Notes: generated from the letters alone by a model not told the origin. Shown: positions 21,767 to 29,195, numbered from the stretch's first letter. The stretch: 37,505 nucleotides of DNA from JAKSPM01 sp964450645 (GCA_964450645.1 CAYVEB010000017.1:1-37505); one strand, 5' to 3'. Translations and numbers: made by a program.

Positions 21767-22768
21767 TTAAATTTCCAGGGTGGCTTCCCGGATACGCTGG
21801 ACGCGCTTGCAGAGCCTGGCGAACTGGTCGGGGGTGAGCGACTGCGCGCCGTCGCTCAAGGCGCGTTCCGGGTCGGTATGGACTTCGATCATCAGCCCGT
21901 CTGCACCGGCGGCGACCGCCGCCATGGCCATGGGTTCGACAAATCTGGCCACGCCCGTGGCGTGACTGGGGTCGACGATAACCGGTAAATGGGTCAGATC
22001 GCGCAAAACCGCCACCGCGGACAGATCCAGCGTGTTGCGCGTGTAGGTTTCAAAGGTGCGGATGCCCCGTTCGCACAGGACGATCTGCATATTGCCGCCG
22101 GCCATCAAATACTCCGCGCTCATGAGCAGTTCCCGGATGGTATTGGCCAGGCCGCGCTTGAGCAAGACTGGCTTGTGGGTTTTTCCCAGCTCTTTGAGCA
22201 GCTCGTAATTTTGCATATTGCGCGCGCCGACCTGGATCATATCCACCTGTTCAAACAAGGGCAGATCCTCGATGCGCGTCAGCTCCGAGACAACCGGCAT
22301 ACCGGTTTCTTTTTTTGCCTCCACCAGCAATTCGATGCCCCGGTCGTGAAGACCCTGAAAATCATAGGGAGAGGTACGGGGCTTGAACGCGCCGCCGCGC
22401 AGGATCGTAGCGCCGGCCGCTTTCACATGCCGGGCGATGTCGGTGATCTGCGGTCCGCTCTCCACGGCGCACGGCCCGGCAATAATTTGAAAATTTCCGT
22501 CTCCGATTTTGACGTTGCCGACCTCCACCACCGAGGGGATGCCGTGCTGCCCGATTTGATCAGACGGCCCGGTAATGCGCACGACCCGCTCAACGACGGA
22601 TAGACTTTCGATCATCCCGATGTCCGCCCGGCTCGTATCTCCCACCAAGCCGATCACCGTGCGCAACGGCCCGGTGGATACCTGGGGGTACAGTCCCATG
22701 GAGGTAAACCAGCGCTGGAGTTTCTCCAGCTGCTCTTTGGTAGTGCCGGGTTTTATGACTGCAATCAT
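21767..22768 (-). CDS. aroF: DAHP synthase, type I-beta with N-terminal regulatory domain
   Basis: Condenses PEP with erythrose 4-phosphate, step 1 of the shikimate pathway. From ATG 22768 the protein is 333 aa. Residues 1-65 form a ferredoxin/ACT-like domain (MIAVIKPGTTKEQLEKLQ) as in Thermotoga DAHP synthase, where it mediates feedback by Tyr or Phe. The barrel carries IIAGPCAVES, LRGGAFKPRTSPY, GARNMQN, LLKRGLANT and IVDPSHATG. AAGGAAG is 6 nt before this ATG, so the longer open frame starting in the attenuator hairpin is rejected. It is first in the aro operon and is preceded by an attenuator. Confidence 0.97.
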   Translation of the reverse strand: MIAVIKPGTTKEQLEKLQRWFTSMGLYPQVSTGPLRTVIGLVGDTSRADIGMIESLSVVERVVRITGPSDQIGQHGIPSVVEVGNVKIGDGNFQIIAGPCAVESGPQITDIARHVKAAGATILRGGAFKPRTSPYDFQGLHDRGIELLVEAKKETGMPVVSELTRIEDLPLFEQVDMIQVGARNMQNYELLKELGKTHKPVLLKRGLANTIRELLMSAEYLMAGGNMQIVLCERGIRTFETYTRNTLDLSAVAVLRDLTHLPVIVDPSHATGVARFVEPMAMAAVAAGADGLMIEVHTDPERALSDGAQSLTPDQFARLCKRVQRIREATLEI

Positions 22769-22781
22769 GATATTCTTCCTT

Positions 22782-22815
22782 AAAAAATGGGCCGTGCAAT
22801 GACCGTGCACAGCCC
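22782..22815 (-). terminator. Attenuator terminator in the aroF leader
   Basis: On the minus strand GGGCTGTGCA (22806-22815) pairs with TGCACGGCCC (22789-22798) over 10 bp with one wobble, followed by ATTTTTT. It ends just before the aroF ribosome site, so it can only act on transcripts heading into the aro operon. This is the layout of a transcription attenuator. Confidence 0.8.
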
Positions 22816-22965
22816 GTAATCTTTTTTCACAAAAAGCGGACGCTTTGGAGAAACGCCCCGCTCCTCTCCGCGTGAAAACACGGGAAAGACGCCTGACGCG
22901 GAATTGAATCCCAAACGGCCCAACTGAAACGGCGCCGTCCCCAAAAATTCCAGCCCAACAAAATT
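22816..22965 (-). promoter_or_regulatory. Structured leader of the aro operon
   Basis: The untranslated leader between the promoter and the attenuator contains a self-complementary ACGGCGCCGT, a CCGCGT...ACGCGG stem enclosing 22 nt, and GGAGA...TCTCC. No T-box consensus was found, and no ATG-initiated leader peptide with aromatic codons. The sensing mechanism is therefore unassigned. Confidence 0.5.
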
Positions 22966-22971
22966 ATATAT

Positions 22972-23000
22972 ATTATACGTATAGCAAAACAGTTTGTCAA
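22972..23000 (-). promoter_or_regulatory. aroF: Consensus sigma-A promoter of the aro operon
   Basis: On the minus strand TTGACA (22995-23000), 17-bp spacer, TATAAT (22972-22977): a perfect match at both hexamers. It lies about 200 bp upstream of the aroF ATG. Confidence 0.95.
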
Positions 23001-23093
23001 GTTTTTTTGCCAAATTTGACAGGCTCTGACAGCTATTGTACAATTCTCCAAACTAACGGCGCCTGCCCGGTCAAAGACGCTTGTATCCGAACG

Positions 23094-23771
23094 TCAAAGA
23101 AGGGCCTTTAGTTCCGCCAGGGTGCGGATCTCCCAGTCGGGATCAATGCCCTCCCGGCCGGGCTTCTGGCGCGGGTTGAACCAGCAGGTCCGCATCCCCG
23201 CTTGGATGCCGCCTGAAATGTCAGACGTCAGGCTGTCCCCGATCATCAATGCCCGGGACACGTCAAAACCGGGGATCCGCTGGAAGCACGCGTCAAAATA
23301 CGCCCGCTCCGGCTTGTGGTGGCCGACGGTTTCAGAGATAAAGATGTTTTGAAAATAGTGCCCGATCCCGGCGCTCTCCAGCCGGGAATACTGCGTGTCC
23401 GCGACCCCGTTGGAGGCCAGGTGCAGACGGTATTTCGGAGAAAGATAGTCCAAGATGTCCTCCGCGCCTTCGACAAAATAGTGTCCGACGCCCAGATACC
23501 GGCGGTACCGCTCCTCGCAGAGGGCGCCCGGAAGATCGATGCGGTACTCCGCCAGCAGCATGTCAAAGCGCTGAACCAGCAGCACCTCCCGCTTGATTTC
23601 CCCGCGCTCGAGCTGTTCCCAGAGCGAGGCGTTGATCTGCGAATAGCGCTGCAGCATTTCCGGCGTCGCTAAGATGCCCACATCCACGAACGTCTTTTGC
23701 AAGGCGACGCGTTCAGCCTGCCCAAAATCCAACAATGTGTCGTCTAAATCGAAAAAAATATCTTGAAACAT
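23094..23771 (-). CDS. yjjG: HAD-family nucleotidase, YjjG-like
   Basis: A 225-aa haloacid-dehalogenase phosphatase of the YjjG type, which dephosphorylates pyrimidine nucleotides including non-canonical ones and thereby cleans nucleotide pools. HAD motif I is FFDLDDTLLDF near the N terminus, motif II is ASNG, and motifs III and IV are HHKPE and MIGDSLTSDI. GAGGAG lies 6-7 nt before ATG 23771; an in-frame ATG at 23786, directly adjacent to the rsmA stop, is less likely. It is translated right after rsmA and precedes the aro promoter. The substrate is inferred from family only. Confidence 0.85.
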   Translation of the reverse strand: MFQDIFFDLDDTLLDFGQAERVALQKTFVDVGILATPEMLQRYSQINASLWEQLERGEIKREVLLVQRFDMLLAEYRIDLPGALCEERYRRYLGVGHYFVEGAEDILDYLSPKYRLHLASNGVADTQYSRLESAGIGHYFQNIFISETVGHHKPERAYFDACFQRIPGFDVSRALMIGDSLTSDISGGIQAGMRTCWFNPRQKPGREGIDPDWEIRTLAELKALL

Positions 23772-23786
23772 AGAAGCGCTCCTCAT

Positions 23787-24647
23787 CTATCTTTGTTGGA
23801 AAAGCCGGTTCGCCAGGGACGCAAAGGCGGGCAGGCTCAGCGCTTCGCCCCGCACTGTTGCAGGCAGCCCTTCCGCCGACACCAAATCCGCAAGCCGCCG
23901 CTTATCCAGCTCCGGAAATCCGGCGGAAAGGGCGTTGACAAGGGTTTTCCGCCGCTGGCCGAAAGCGGCCTTTACGGTGCGGAAAAACAGCGCCTCGTCC
24001 AGCACGGGGCAGGGCGGCGCCGCGCGGCAGGTGAGCTTGAGCACGCTGGATGTGACCTTGGGCTGGGGCAGAAAGCAGTCGGGCGGAACGTCAAATAACA
24101 ACTCCGGCGCCGCGTAAAAATTGCAGAACACCGTGAACGCGGAATATTCCGCCGTGCCGGGGGCGGCGCAGATGCGCCGCGCCACTTCTTTTTGCACCAT
24201 CACGGCAATCCACGCAAACTGTCTGCTTTCCAGCAGAGCCGCCAGAATCGGCGATGTAATATAATACGGCAGATTGGCACAGGCGACGGGCCGCAGTCCC
24301 GAAAAATACGTTTGCACCAGTGCCGCCAGATCGGTTTTCAAGACGTCCCCGAAAACCAGCTGGAGGTTATCGAACTCCCCAAGCGTCTCGGCCAGGACAG
24401 GGCGCAGCGACGTATCCAGCTCGATGGCAACGACGCGCTTGGCCCGCAGGCACAACTGCTGCGTCAAGGACCCGATACCCGGACCGATCTCCAGCGCGCC
24501 GCAGGTCTCGTCCACGCCGGCTTCTCGCACAATTCGCTGGGGAACCCAGCTCTGGATTAAAAAATTCTGCCCCTTGGCCTTGGAGAAGCGAAATCCGTGC
24601 CTGGCCAGCAGGGGCTTGATCTGATGGACATCGCAAAGATTCATCAT
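23787..24647 (-). CDS. rsmA: 16S rRNA (A1518/A1519-N6) dimethyltransferase
   Basis: SAM-dependent KsgA/Dim1 enzyme that dimethylates two adjacent adenines in helix 45 of 16S rRNA during small-subunit maturation. Motifs are KAKGQNFLI, the SAM-binding LEIGPGIGSLT, VVAIELD, the catalytic ANLPYYITSPI and VQKEVARRICA. The length is about 286 aa, typical. The start is taken as ATG 24647 because GGTGAG lies 7 nt upstream; the frame opens with a GTG at 24659. It is transcribed from its own promoter and followed by the YjjG-like gene. Confidence 0.97.
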   Translation of the reverse strand: MMNLCDVHQIKPLLARHGFRFSKAKGQNFLIQSWVPQRIVREAGVDETCGALEIGPGIGSLTQQLCLRAKRVVAIELDTSLRPVLAETLGEFDNLQLVFGDVLKTDLAALVQTYFSGLRPVACANLPYYITSPILAALLESRQFAWIAVMVQKEVARRICAAPGTAEYSAFTVFCNFYAAPELLFDVPPDCFLPQPKVTSSVLKLTCRAAPPCPVLDEALFFRTVKAAFGQRRKTLVNALSAGFPELDKRRLADLVSAEGLPATVRGEALSLPAFASLANRLFQQR

Positions 24648-24670
24648 AAATTGACTCACCGCCTGGGGCT

Positions 24671-24700
24671 ATTTTAGCAGAGCGCAGCCGGGGATGTCAA
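24671..24700 (-). promoter_or_regulatory. rsmA: Sigma-A promoter of rsmA
   Basis: On the minus strand TTGACA (24695-24700), 18-bp spacer, TAAAAT (24671-24676), 24 bp before the start. Confidence 0.85.
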
Positions 24701-24806
24701 TGCTAAATTCCGGAAATCAAGGGACTGTAGAAAAAGGACCCGTAAAAAAAATTGCGGGCTGCGAAAACAAGATATCTGTCACAGTGCGAGCAAGTACGCT
24801 TATGCA

Positions 24807-24844
24807 ATGAAACCGCCGTGTGTACCAAACGGCACACACGGCGG
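24807..24844 (-). terminator. Intrinsic terminator after hsp20
   Basis: CCGCCGTGTGT (24813-24823) and ACACACGGCGG (24834-24844) form an 11-bp perfect stem; on the minus strand it is followed by TTTCATT. Confidence 0.85.
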
Positions 24845-24885
24845 TGCGAGGGGCGGCTACCCATCGAATGGGGAAGTCTCCTACT

Positions 24886-25344
24886 CTATTCAATTTCCAG
24901 GTGCTTGGCTTCGGGGAGCGTTTCGCGCCTCTTCGGCAAGGTCAGCGAGAGCACACCGTTTTCATACTTTGCTTTGATGTGCTCGACATCGATCTCCGAA
25001 ACGTCAAACTGCCGGCTGTACTGCCCGTAGGATCGCTCCACGTGGACGTACTTTTGCTTCTTGTCCTTTTCCTCATGCTCGGAATGGCGCACGGCGTTGA
25101 TGGTCAGCGTGTCGTCGGACAGGTCGAGGTGGATGTCCTTCTTGTCGAAGCCGGGCAGATCTGCCTTCAGGAGATAATGATCGCCCTCGTCGGTGATGTC
25201 CGTTTTAAACTCCGCAATGTCCGAGCTGCGGAAGAACGTCCGCAGCGGCTCGTCAAAGAACTTCCGCTCAAATTCTTCCATCTCCTGGAAGGGATTGTAG
25301 GCGATTTCATTTTGGTTTCTGCGATAAGGTCTGAGTTCAAACAT
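24886..25344 (-). CDS. hsp20: Small heat-shock protein (Hsp20/alpha-crystallin)
   Basis: A 152-aa ATP-independent holdase chaperone forming oligomers that bind unfolding proteins. The alpha-crystallin domain runs from about residue 44 (AEFKTDITDEGDHYLLKADL) to 145 with the conserved ENGVLSLTLPK near the end. The N-terminal arm has NPFQEMEEFERKFFDEPLR, and the C-terminal tail KHLEIE replaces the I-x-I motif. AGGAGG lies 9 nt before the ATG. A CIRCE operator 175 bp upstream implies HrcA repression and heat induction. A strong terminator follows, so it is monocistronic. Confidence 0.96.
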   Translation of the reverse strand: MFELRPYRRNQNEIAYNPFQEMEEFERKFFDEPLRTFFRSSDIAEFKTDITDEGDHYLLKADLPGFDKKDIHLDLSDDTLTINAVRHSEHEEKDKKQKYVHVERSYGQYSRQFDVSEIDVEHIKAKYENGVLSLTLPKRRETLPEAKHLEIE

Positions 25345-25519
25345 AATAAATACCTCCTAAAATATTGTATTATGCCTACCCTGTTTGTATCTGTGCCGAT
25401 GGGGTAGACCGGGAATCGGTTTGGCAGGGCCGGTGGCCGTGCCGCATTTCTTTTTACAAGTCTAGAATAACCCGGAATTACGACCTATTTGTGACATATT
25501 TATGAACAAATTGTAAATA

Positions 25520-25546
25520 TTAGCACTCTATCAATTAGAGTGCTAA
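25520..25546. promoter_or_regulatory. CIRCE element (HrcA operator)
   Basis: TTAGCACTC, 9 bp, GAGTGCTAA: a perfect match to the canonical HrcA-binding inverted repeat. It controls hsp20 on the minus strand. TTAGCA within it followed at 18 bp by TAATAT could be the promoter itself. Confidence 0.95.
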
Positions 25547-25576
25547 TATTTTTTGGCCGCGCGGCACAAAAAAGCA

Positions 25577-25611
25577 TGCGCTCCCGAGGCCAATCGGGAG
25601 CGCACATTTTT
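25577..25611. terminator. Bidirectional intrinsic terminator next to CIRCE
   Basis: TGCGCTCCCGA (25577-25587) pairs perfectly with TCGGGAGCGCA (25594-25604). A run of seven T follows on the plus strand and six T on the minus strand. It has no gene upstream on either strand that obviously needs it: 30 bp to the left is CIRCE and the next 360 bp to the right carry no gene. Confidence 0.85.
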
Positions 25612-25786
25612 TTGAGAGGAAGAAAATTTTGCGAGCGCATGGATTGGCCTGATAGATATTGTAGATTTTCCCTCTCGGTTTTAAGGGAATTAGATAATTT
25701 TTAAGTAAATTTCAGGAAATTTCATCTGCCAATAAATAATACAAATATTTTAATAAAACACAATATATATTTTAAAATTGCATTTC

Positions 25787-25815
25787 TTGACAAATTGAAA
25801 AAAAAGAGTAATACT
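25787..25815 (+). promoter_or_regulatory. Sigma-A promoter of the secreted amidase gene
   Basis: TTGACA (25787-25792), 17-bp spacer, AATACT (25810-25815); TAATAC at 16-bp spacing is the alternative -10. It predicts a leader of about 150 nt before ATG 25971. Confidence 0.7.
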
Positions 25816-25821
25816 AAAATT

Positions 25822-25929
25822 AGGGTATGCCCTTTGAAAAATACGAGCGTCTGAGAGAATGTGCACGCTCTCATACGCTGTGCGAAAGCACTGGCCGGAA
25901 ACTGTCAACGGCCCGGAAAATTTGACAGT
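25822..25929 (+). ncRNA. Candidate structured 5' leader with pseudoknot
   Basis: Four pairings follow one another in the leader: AGGG-TATG-CCCT (25822-25833); GAGCGT/ACGCTC (25845-25850, 25865-25870) with an alternative TGAGAG/CTCTCA; GTGC-GAAA-GCAC (25880-25891); GGCCG/CGGCC (25893-25897, 25909-25913). The loop of the last hairpin contains ACTGTCAA (25901-25908), which is perfectly complementary to TTGACAGT (25922-25929) downstream, an H-type pseudoknot. It matches no riboswitch class I can name. The second TTGACA here could alternatively be a -35 element. Confidence 0.5.
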
Positions 25930-25970
25930 ATATACAAATTGAACATTAAATAGATTAAGGAGGTTTTTTC

Positions 25971-27677
25971 ATGAAAAGAACAAAAAGGTTGATTTGCCTG
26001 CTCCTGGTCTGCGTACTGACGCTTTCGATGTTCTCATTCCAGGGCTTTGCGCTTGACGTCGCCCCCGCAGGAAATCTCAAGCTGGAAACCATGGCGCTGT
26101 CATACATTAAAAAGTATGTTGACGCCACGCTCTTGTATTATTCTGAAGATTTGAAAACCGATACAATCCTTATGACGGCGCAGGATGCCAGTGCGGCCAG
26201 TACCGAAGACGCGTCCGTCGATGCGGAAGTCTTTGCTCTGGGCGAGGAGCAAATGACGGTTGCACAACTCCGCGACGATATCACGACCTTTGAACGCTGC
26301 GCGGACTACCTCAAATACATGCGATCCAAGCAGGGCTTTAAGCGCTACAACTTTACCTATTCCCCAGAGGTTGTGGAGACTGTGGTAAACGAAGACACCG
26401 CCTATGTCCATATTTATACAAACATCACATTTCAGTACGACCCCAGCGATGAAGAATTTGCGGAGATGGGGGACAATTACGTAGTCTGGTTCGTCAAGGT
26501 GGACGGCCAGTGGTACATTGCCAAGGTTTGGGCAGAGGAGCTTGAAGTGGGCAATTTGCCGGAGAAAATGGAAGACTATGACGCGGCGATTGCGGAGTTC
26601 GACGCCTGGTATGCCCAAAATGAGACGTTGAAAGCCGCCGAGGCGGCGGAAGCTGCCGCTGCCCCCGAGGCGGATACCGCGCCGATGGCTTATATCGGGG
26701 CGTACGACCGCGCGTACAACGGCGTCAATGCGGCGGCCTATGGCTCGAACTATTCCACAACGACCTATACTGCTAGTTCAGGCAACGACAGCAAATACGT
26801 GAACCCGCTTTTCCCGGAATTTGAAGGGGCCAACTGCCAGAATTTCGTTTCCCAGTGCCTTTGGGCTGGGTTCGGCGGCATTAACGAGAAAAAGCGGATT
26901 ACAGGTCAGGATTTCCCGATGGACACGACCGGTCCCAATGTATGGTATTATGATCGTCAGGGCGGCACTTGGGCGCATACAAAATCTATGCTCCAATATC
27001 TTTTGAACTCCAAGAACGAGACGACTGGGATGCTCACCAACTACACCGGAACTGCGAACCAATACACCGGCAGCTTGGAGGGCTACAGTGGCGCACTTTC
27101 TACGCTGGTTGGCGCGCCTTTATATATCAGTGAAGATCAAAATTATGCGAATTTTTCTCATGTGGTTCTAATCACAGATGCCAGCGGCAAGACGTTTGAT
27201 AAAATCAAATTTTGCGGGAACTCGCCAATGCGCAGGGCAACGATGCTTTCGGAGGACTATTCGAAGAAAATGGTTTGCCTGGTTATTCCCACCGCTATGA
27301 AGGACGGCCGGACTTGCTCCAACGGCACCCATGTGTTCAAAACGGGCGACGGTCTGAGCATTGACTTCTGCCGGTATTGCGGCTACAACAAAATGAAAGT
27401 CACCGGCAATATGCTCTGCCCGATTAAGCACGGCAAATCGGCGACGCTCAGCGGCAGCGTAAATGTAACGTGCTACCGCATGGCCATGTGCGTCACCACG
27501 CCAAGCGGCTCCAAAAAATGGATTGAAAAGCTGAACACTTCCAGCATCAGCCAAACCTATACGTTCAATGAAACCGGGATGTACACCGTTAAAATCGTAG
27601 CCCGTGACCTGGATCCGACGACATTTCCGGATTACAGTGTCGACGCGGTACATACATTCACAATCCGCGTCTGGTGA
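25971..27677 (+). CDS. Secreted protein with NTF2-like and amidase-like (Amidase_6) domains
   Basis: A 568-aa exported protein. Residues 1-27 are a signal peptide (basic start, LICLLLVCVLTLSMF, cleavage near GFA-LD). About 38-190 look like an NTF2/DUF4440-type domain (NYVVWFVKVDGQWYIAKVW). After an Ala/Glu linker (221-235), YDRAYNGVNAAAYG to about 440 matches the putative amidase domain found in Firmicute wall proteins. The motif ANCQNFVSQCL carries the likely nucleophile Cys289 and FSHVVLITD the His397. The C terminus has a CRYCGY knuckle and an Ig-like strand region. AAGGAGG precedes the ATG. A peptidoglycan or peptide amidase role is inferred; the first motif residue is Asn instead of the usual Asp. 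Confidence 0.8.
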   Translation: MKRTKRLICLLLVCVLTLSMFSFQGFALDVAPAGNLKLETMALSYIKKYVDATLLYYSEDLKTDTILMTAQDASAASTEDASVDAEVFALGEEQMTVAQLRDDITTFERCADYLKYMRSKQGFKRYNFTYSPEVVETVVNEDTAYVHIYTNITFQYDPSDEEFAEMGDNYVVWFVKVDGQWYIAKVWAEELEVGNLPEKMEDYDAAIAEFDAWYAQNETLKAAEAAEAAAAPEADTAPMAYIGAYDRAYNGVNAAAYGSNYSTTTYTASSGNDSKYVNPLFPEFEGANCQNFVSQCLWAGFGGINEKKRITGQDFPMDTTGPNVWYYDRQGGTWAHTKSMLQYLLNSKNETTGMLTNYTGTANQYTGSLEGYSGALSTLVGAPLYISEDQNYANFSHVVLITDASGKTFDKIKFCGNSPMRRATMLSEDYSKKMVCLVIPTAMKDGRTCSNGTHVFKTGDGLSIDFCRYCGYNKMKVTGNMLCPIKHGKSATLSGSVNVTCYRMAMCVTTPSGSKKWIEKLNTSSISQTYTFNETGMYTVKIVARDLDPTTFPDYSVDAVHTFTIRVW

Positions 27678-27685
27678 GCAAGCCG

Positions 27686-27709
27686 AATCCGCGCGCTCGC
27701 GGGCGGATT
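27686..27709 (+). terminator. Possible weak terminator after the amidase gene
   Basis: AATCCGC (27686-27692) pairs with GCGGATT (27703-27709); it is followed by GTATAAATTATAAAA rather than a T-run. Confidence 0.4.
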
Positions 27710-27729
27710 GTATAAATTATAAAAATGAA

Positions 27730-27759
27730 TTGCACTTTTATAATATGCATTTTTATAAT
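27730..27759 (+). promoter_or_regulatory. Promoter of the lipoprotein gene
   Basis: TTGCAC (27730-27735), 18-bp spacer, TATAAT (27754-27759), 43 bp before ATG 27803, in a very AT-rich stretch. Confidence 0.65.
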
Positions 27760-27802
27760 ATATTTTCTATAATTTACCTAAAAAATATAAGGAGGAGCGC
27801 AT

Positions 27803-28771
27803 ATGAAAAATCTTTGGAGAATTGCCATGATTCTGCTGGCGCTGGCGCTGCTGCTGAGCGCCTGTTCCGGCGGGGAAGACGCGCCCGCCGCGACCTTAGA
27901 ACCCACGCAAACCGAGCCTCCGACCGAAACCCCAACCGAGGCGCCGACGGAGGCACCGACGGAAACCCCGACAGAGGAACCGACCGAAGCGCCGACCGAG
28001 GCCCCGACCGAAGAAATTGCCACTGTGCCCGCCCTGACGCCTACATTCTGGGGACAGTACGCGGAGGGCTATCCGAGCGACCCGGAGGAATACGAAGAAT
28101 ATTTGCAAAAATATAGCCAGTGGGTTTTGCCCGACCTACCGGAGCCTTACGAGCCGTCGCAGCCCTTTGACGGCCAATGGCGCGTGGAAACCGCCTATCA
28201 GGGCGAAGTGCACGAGTCGAATGGGGCGATTGATACCTATTCGCTGCCGTATATCGTCCTGCCAAGCGAGGAGGTCGACGCAATCAATGAGGAAATCTAT
28301 CGCCGCTTTTTGACCTTTGCGCCAATTTATGGCTTGCTTTCGTATGACGCCTATCAGTGCTACGGGAATATTTTGACGGTAGACATTCATTTCACTCAAA
28401 ACCCTGAATTGGACGAGCATGTGATCTATACCATCAACATAGCCGAACGCCGCCTGATGACGCAAGACGAGCTTCTTGCGCAATTCGGCCTGACACATGA
28501 GGAGTTTTCGGCGCTGGCGATCCAGGGGGAGCGGAACAACTTCAACGAGCTGGTGGAAAAGCATGAGGAAGAACACCAGGTGGATATGAGTACGGTCCCG
28601 GAGGTAGAGCGCGCGCAGTGGGACGACACGTATTTTGAGGAAGAAACCCCCGACGGGTGGCCGGTGCCCTACGTCGCGCGGGACGGCTCGCTTTGGGCGT
28701 TTAACCATGCCCCCTGGCTCTTCGGCGGGGGCGTAATGGCGGTGAATTTCCAGGTTTTGGAAGCTCCCTGA
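27803..28771 (+). CDS. Lipoprotein with PTE-repeat linker
   Basis: A 322-aa predicted lipoprotein. The signal peptide ends in the lipobox LLSAC, with Cys21 as the lipid anchor. Residues 38-71 are a low-complexity linker built of PTEAPTE/PTETPTE units, a typical wall-spanning spacer. The globular part (about 120-322) includes IDTYSLPYIVLPSEEVDAIN and a C-terminal GSLWAFNHAPWLFGGGVMAV. The first of these is reminiscent of DUF3298/RsiV-like extracellular domains, but the match is by eye and weak. AAGGAGGAG precedes the ATG. It follows the secreted amidase-like gene and may act in the same envelope process; the function is unknown. Confidence 0.85.
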   Translation: MKNLWRIAMILLALALLLSACSGGEDAPAATLEPTQTEPPTETPTEAPTEAPTETPTEEPTEAPTEAPTEEIATVPALTPTFWGQYAEGYPSDPEEYEEYLQKYSQWVLPDLPEPYEPSQPFDGQWRVETAYQGEVHESNGAIDTYSLPYIVLPSEEVDAINEEIYRRFLTFAPIYGLLSYDAYQCYGNILTVDIHFTQNPELDEHVIYTINIAERRLMTQDELLAQFGLTHEEFSALAIQGERNNFNELVEKHEEEHQVDMSTVPEVERAQWDDTYFEEETPDGWPVPYVARDGSLWAFNHAPWLFGGGVMAVNFQVLEAP

Positions 28772-28811
28772 TTTCCAGTCAAAACCAAAAGGTTTTTTCG
28801 GGGGGCAAAAT

Positions 28812-28852
28812 TAGCCCGCATAAAATGCGGGGAAGAAGCCCCGGCTATTTTT
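28812..28852 (+). terminator. Three-way-junction-like hairpin followed by T-run
   Basis: TAGCC (28812-28816) pairs with GGCTA (28843-28847) and encloses two hairpins, CGCAT-AAA-ATGCG (28817-28829) and GGG-AAGAAG-CCC (28830-28841). TTTTT follows. It could terminate the lipoprotein transcript or be part of a small RNA. Confidence 0.5.
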
Positions 28853-28895
28853 GAAACCCGCAAAAATGTATCATTGCAAAGTACGGCAAATACAG

Positions 28896-28932
28896 CTGTG
28901 CGGGGCAGGCCCAGTCTGCCCCGCACAGTTTT
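28896..28932 (+). terminator. Intrinsic terminator with 13-bp stem
   Basis: CTGTGCGGGGCAG (28896-28908) pairs perfectly with CTGCCCCGCACAG (28916-28928), followed by TTTT. It is the second terminator-like hairpin after the lipoprotein gene; a third perfect hairpin CCCCGGC-TAT-GCCGGGG follows at 28947-28963. Confidence 0.85.
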
Positions 28933-29044
28933 CGCAGAAAGACAACCCCCGGCTATGCCGGGGAGACAAAAAAGAATCTCCAGTGATAGAGTAGTAAGAG
29001 GGTCTGCCAACCGCTTACAAAAAGAACGGAAGGAGGAGAATTCC

Positions 29045-29092
29045 ATGTCCTCTTTTATCGCCAATCACCGAAAAAAATATTTGGCAACTTAA
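29045..29092 (+). CDS. 15-codon micro-ORF with strong ribosome site
   Basis: ATG 29045 is preceded by GGAAGGAGGAG at good spacing and encodes MSSFIANHRKKYLAT followed by TAA. It is too short to recognise. It may be a leader peptide, a small protein, or the surviving start of a gene lost by deletion, since nothing in frame follows it. Confidence 0.35.
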   Translation: MSSFIANHRKKYLAT

Positions 29093-29122
29093 CCAGCAAA
29101 AAACGGCGCCCGATTAAAATTA

Positions 29123-29169
29123 CGCCCCGCTTGCCGGACAGCCGCAGACGCGGCCTGACAAGCGAGGCG
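29123..29169 (-). terminator. Hairpin terminator after padR
   Basis: CGCCCCGCTTG (29123-29133) and CAAGCGAGGCG (29159-29169) pair with one mismatch; on the minus strand TAATTTTAATC follows. It lies 27 bp beyond the padR stop. Confidence 0.6.
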
Positions 29170-29195
29170 TTGTTTCATCTGTTCCGCTGTTTCAT

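Noticed and set aside
22816..22965. T-box riboswitch before aroF
   Set aside because: The conserved T-box antiterminator sequence was not found in the leader.
22780..23043. Leader peptide running through the aro promoter and attenuator
   Set aside because: It starts upstream of the transcription start and has no ribosome site; only its last part lies within the leader.
24820..25407. Plus-strand frame opposite hsp20
   Set aside because: Shadow of a clear Hsp20 gene.
25571..25611. CRISPR-like or attachment repeat near CIRCE
   Set aside because: Single inverted repeat with T-runs on both sides is fully explained as a bidirectional terminator.
27774..28023. Repeat protein on the minus strand opposite the lipoprotein linker
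   Set aside because: Its Gly-Ala-Ser-Val repeats are just the complement of the PTE-coding repeat.
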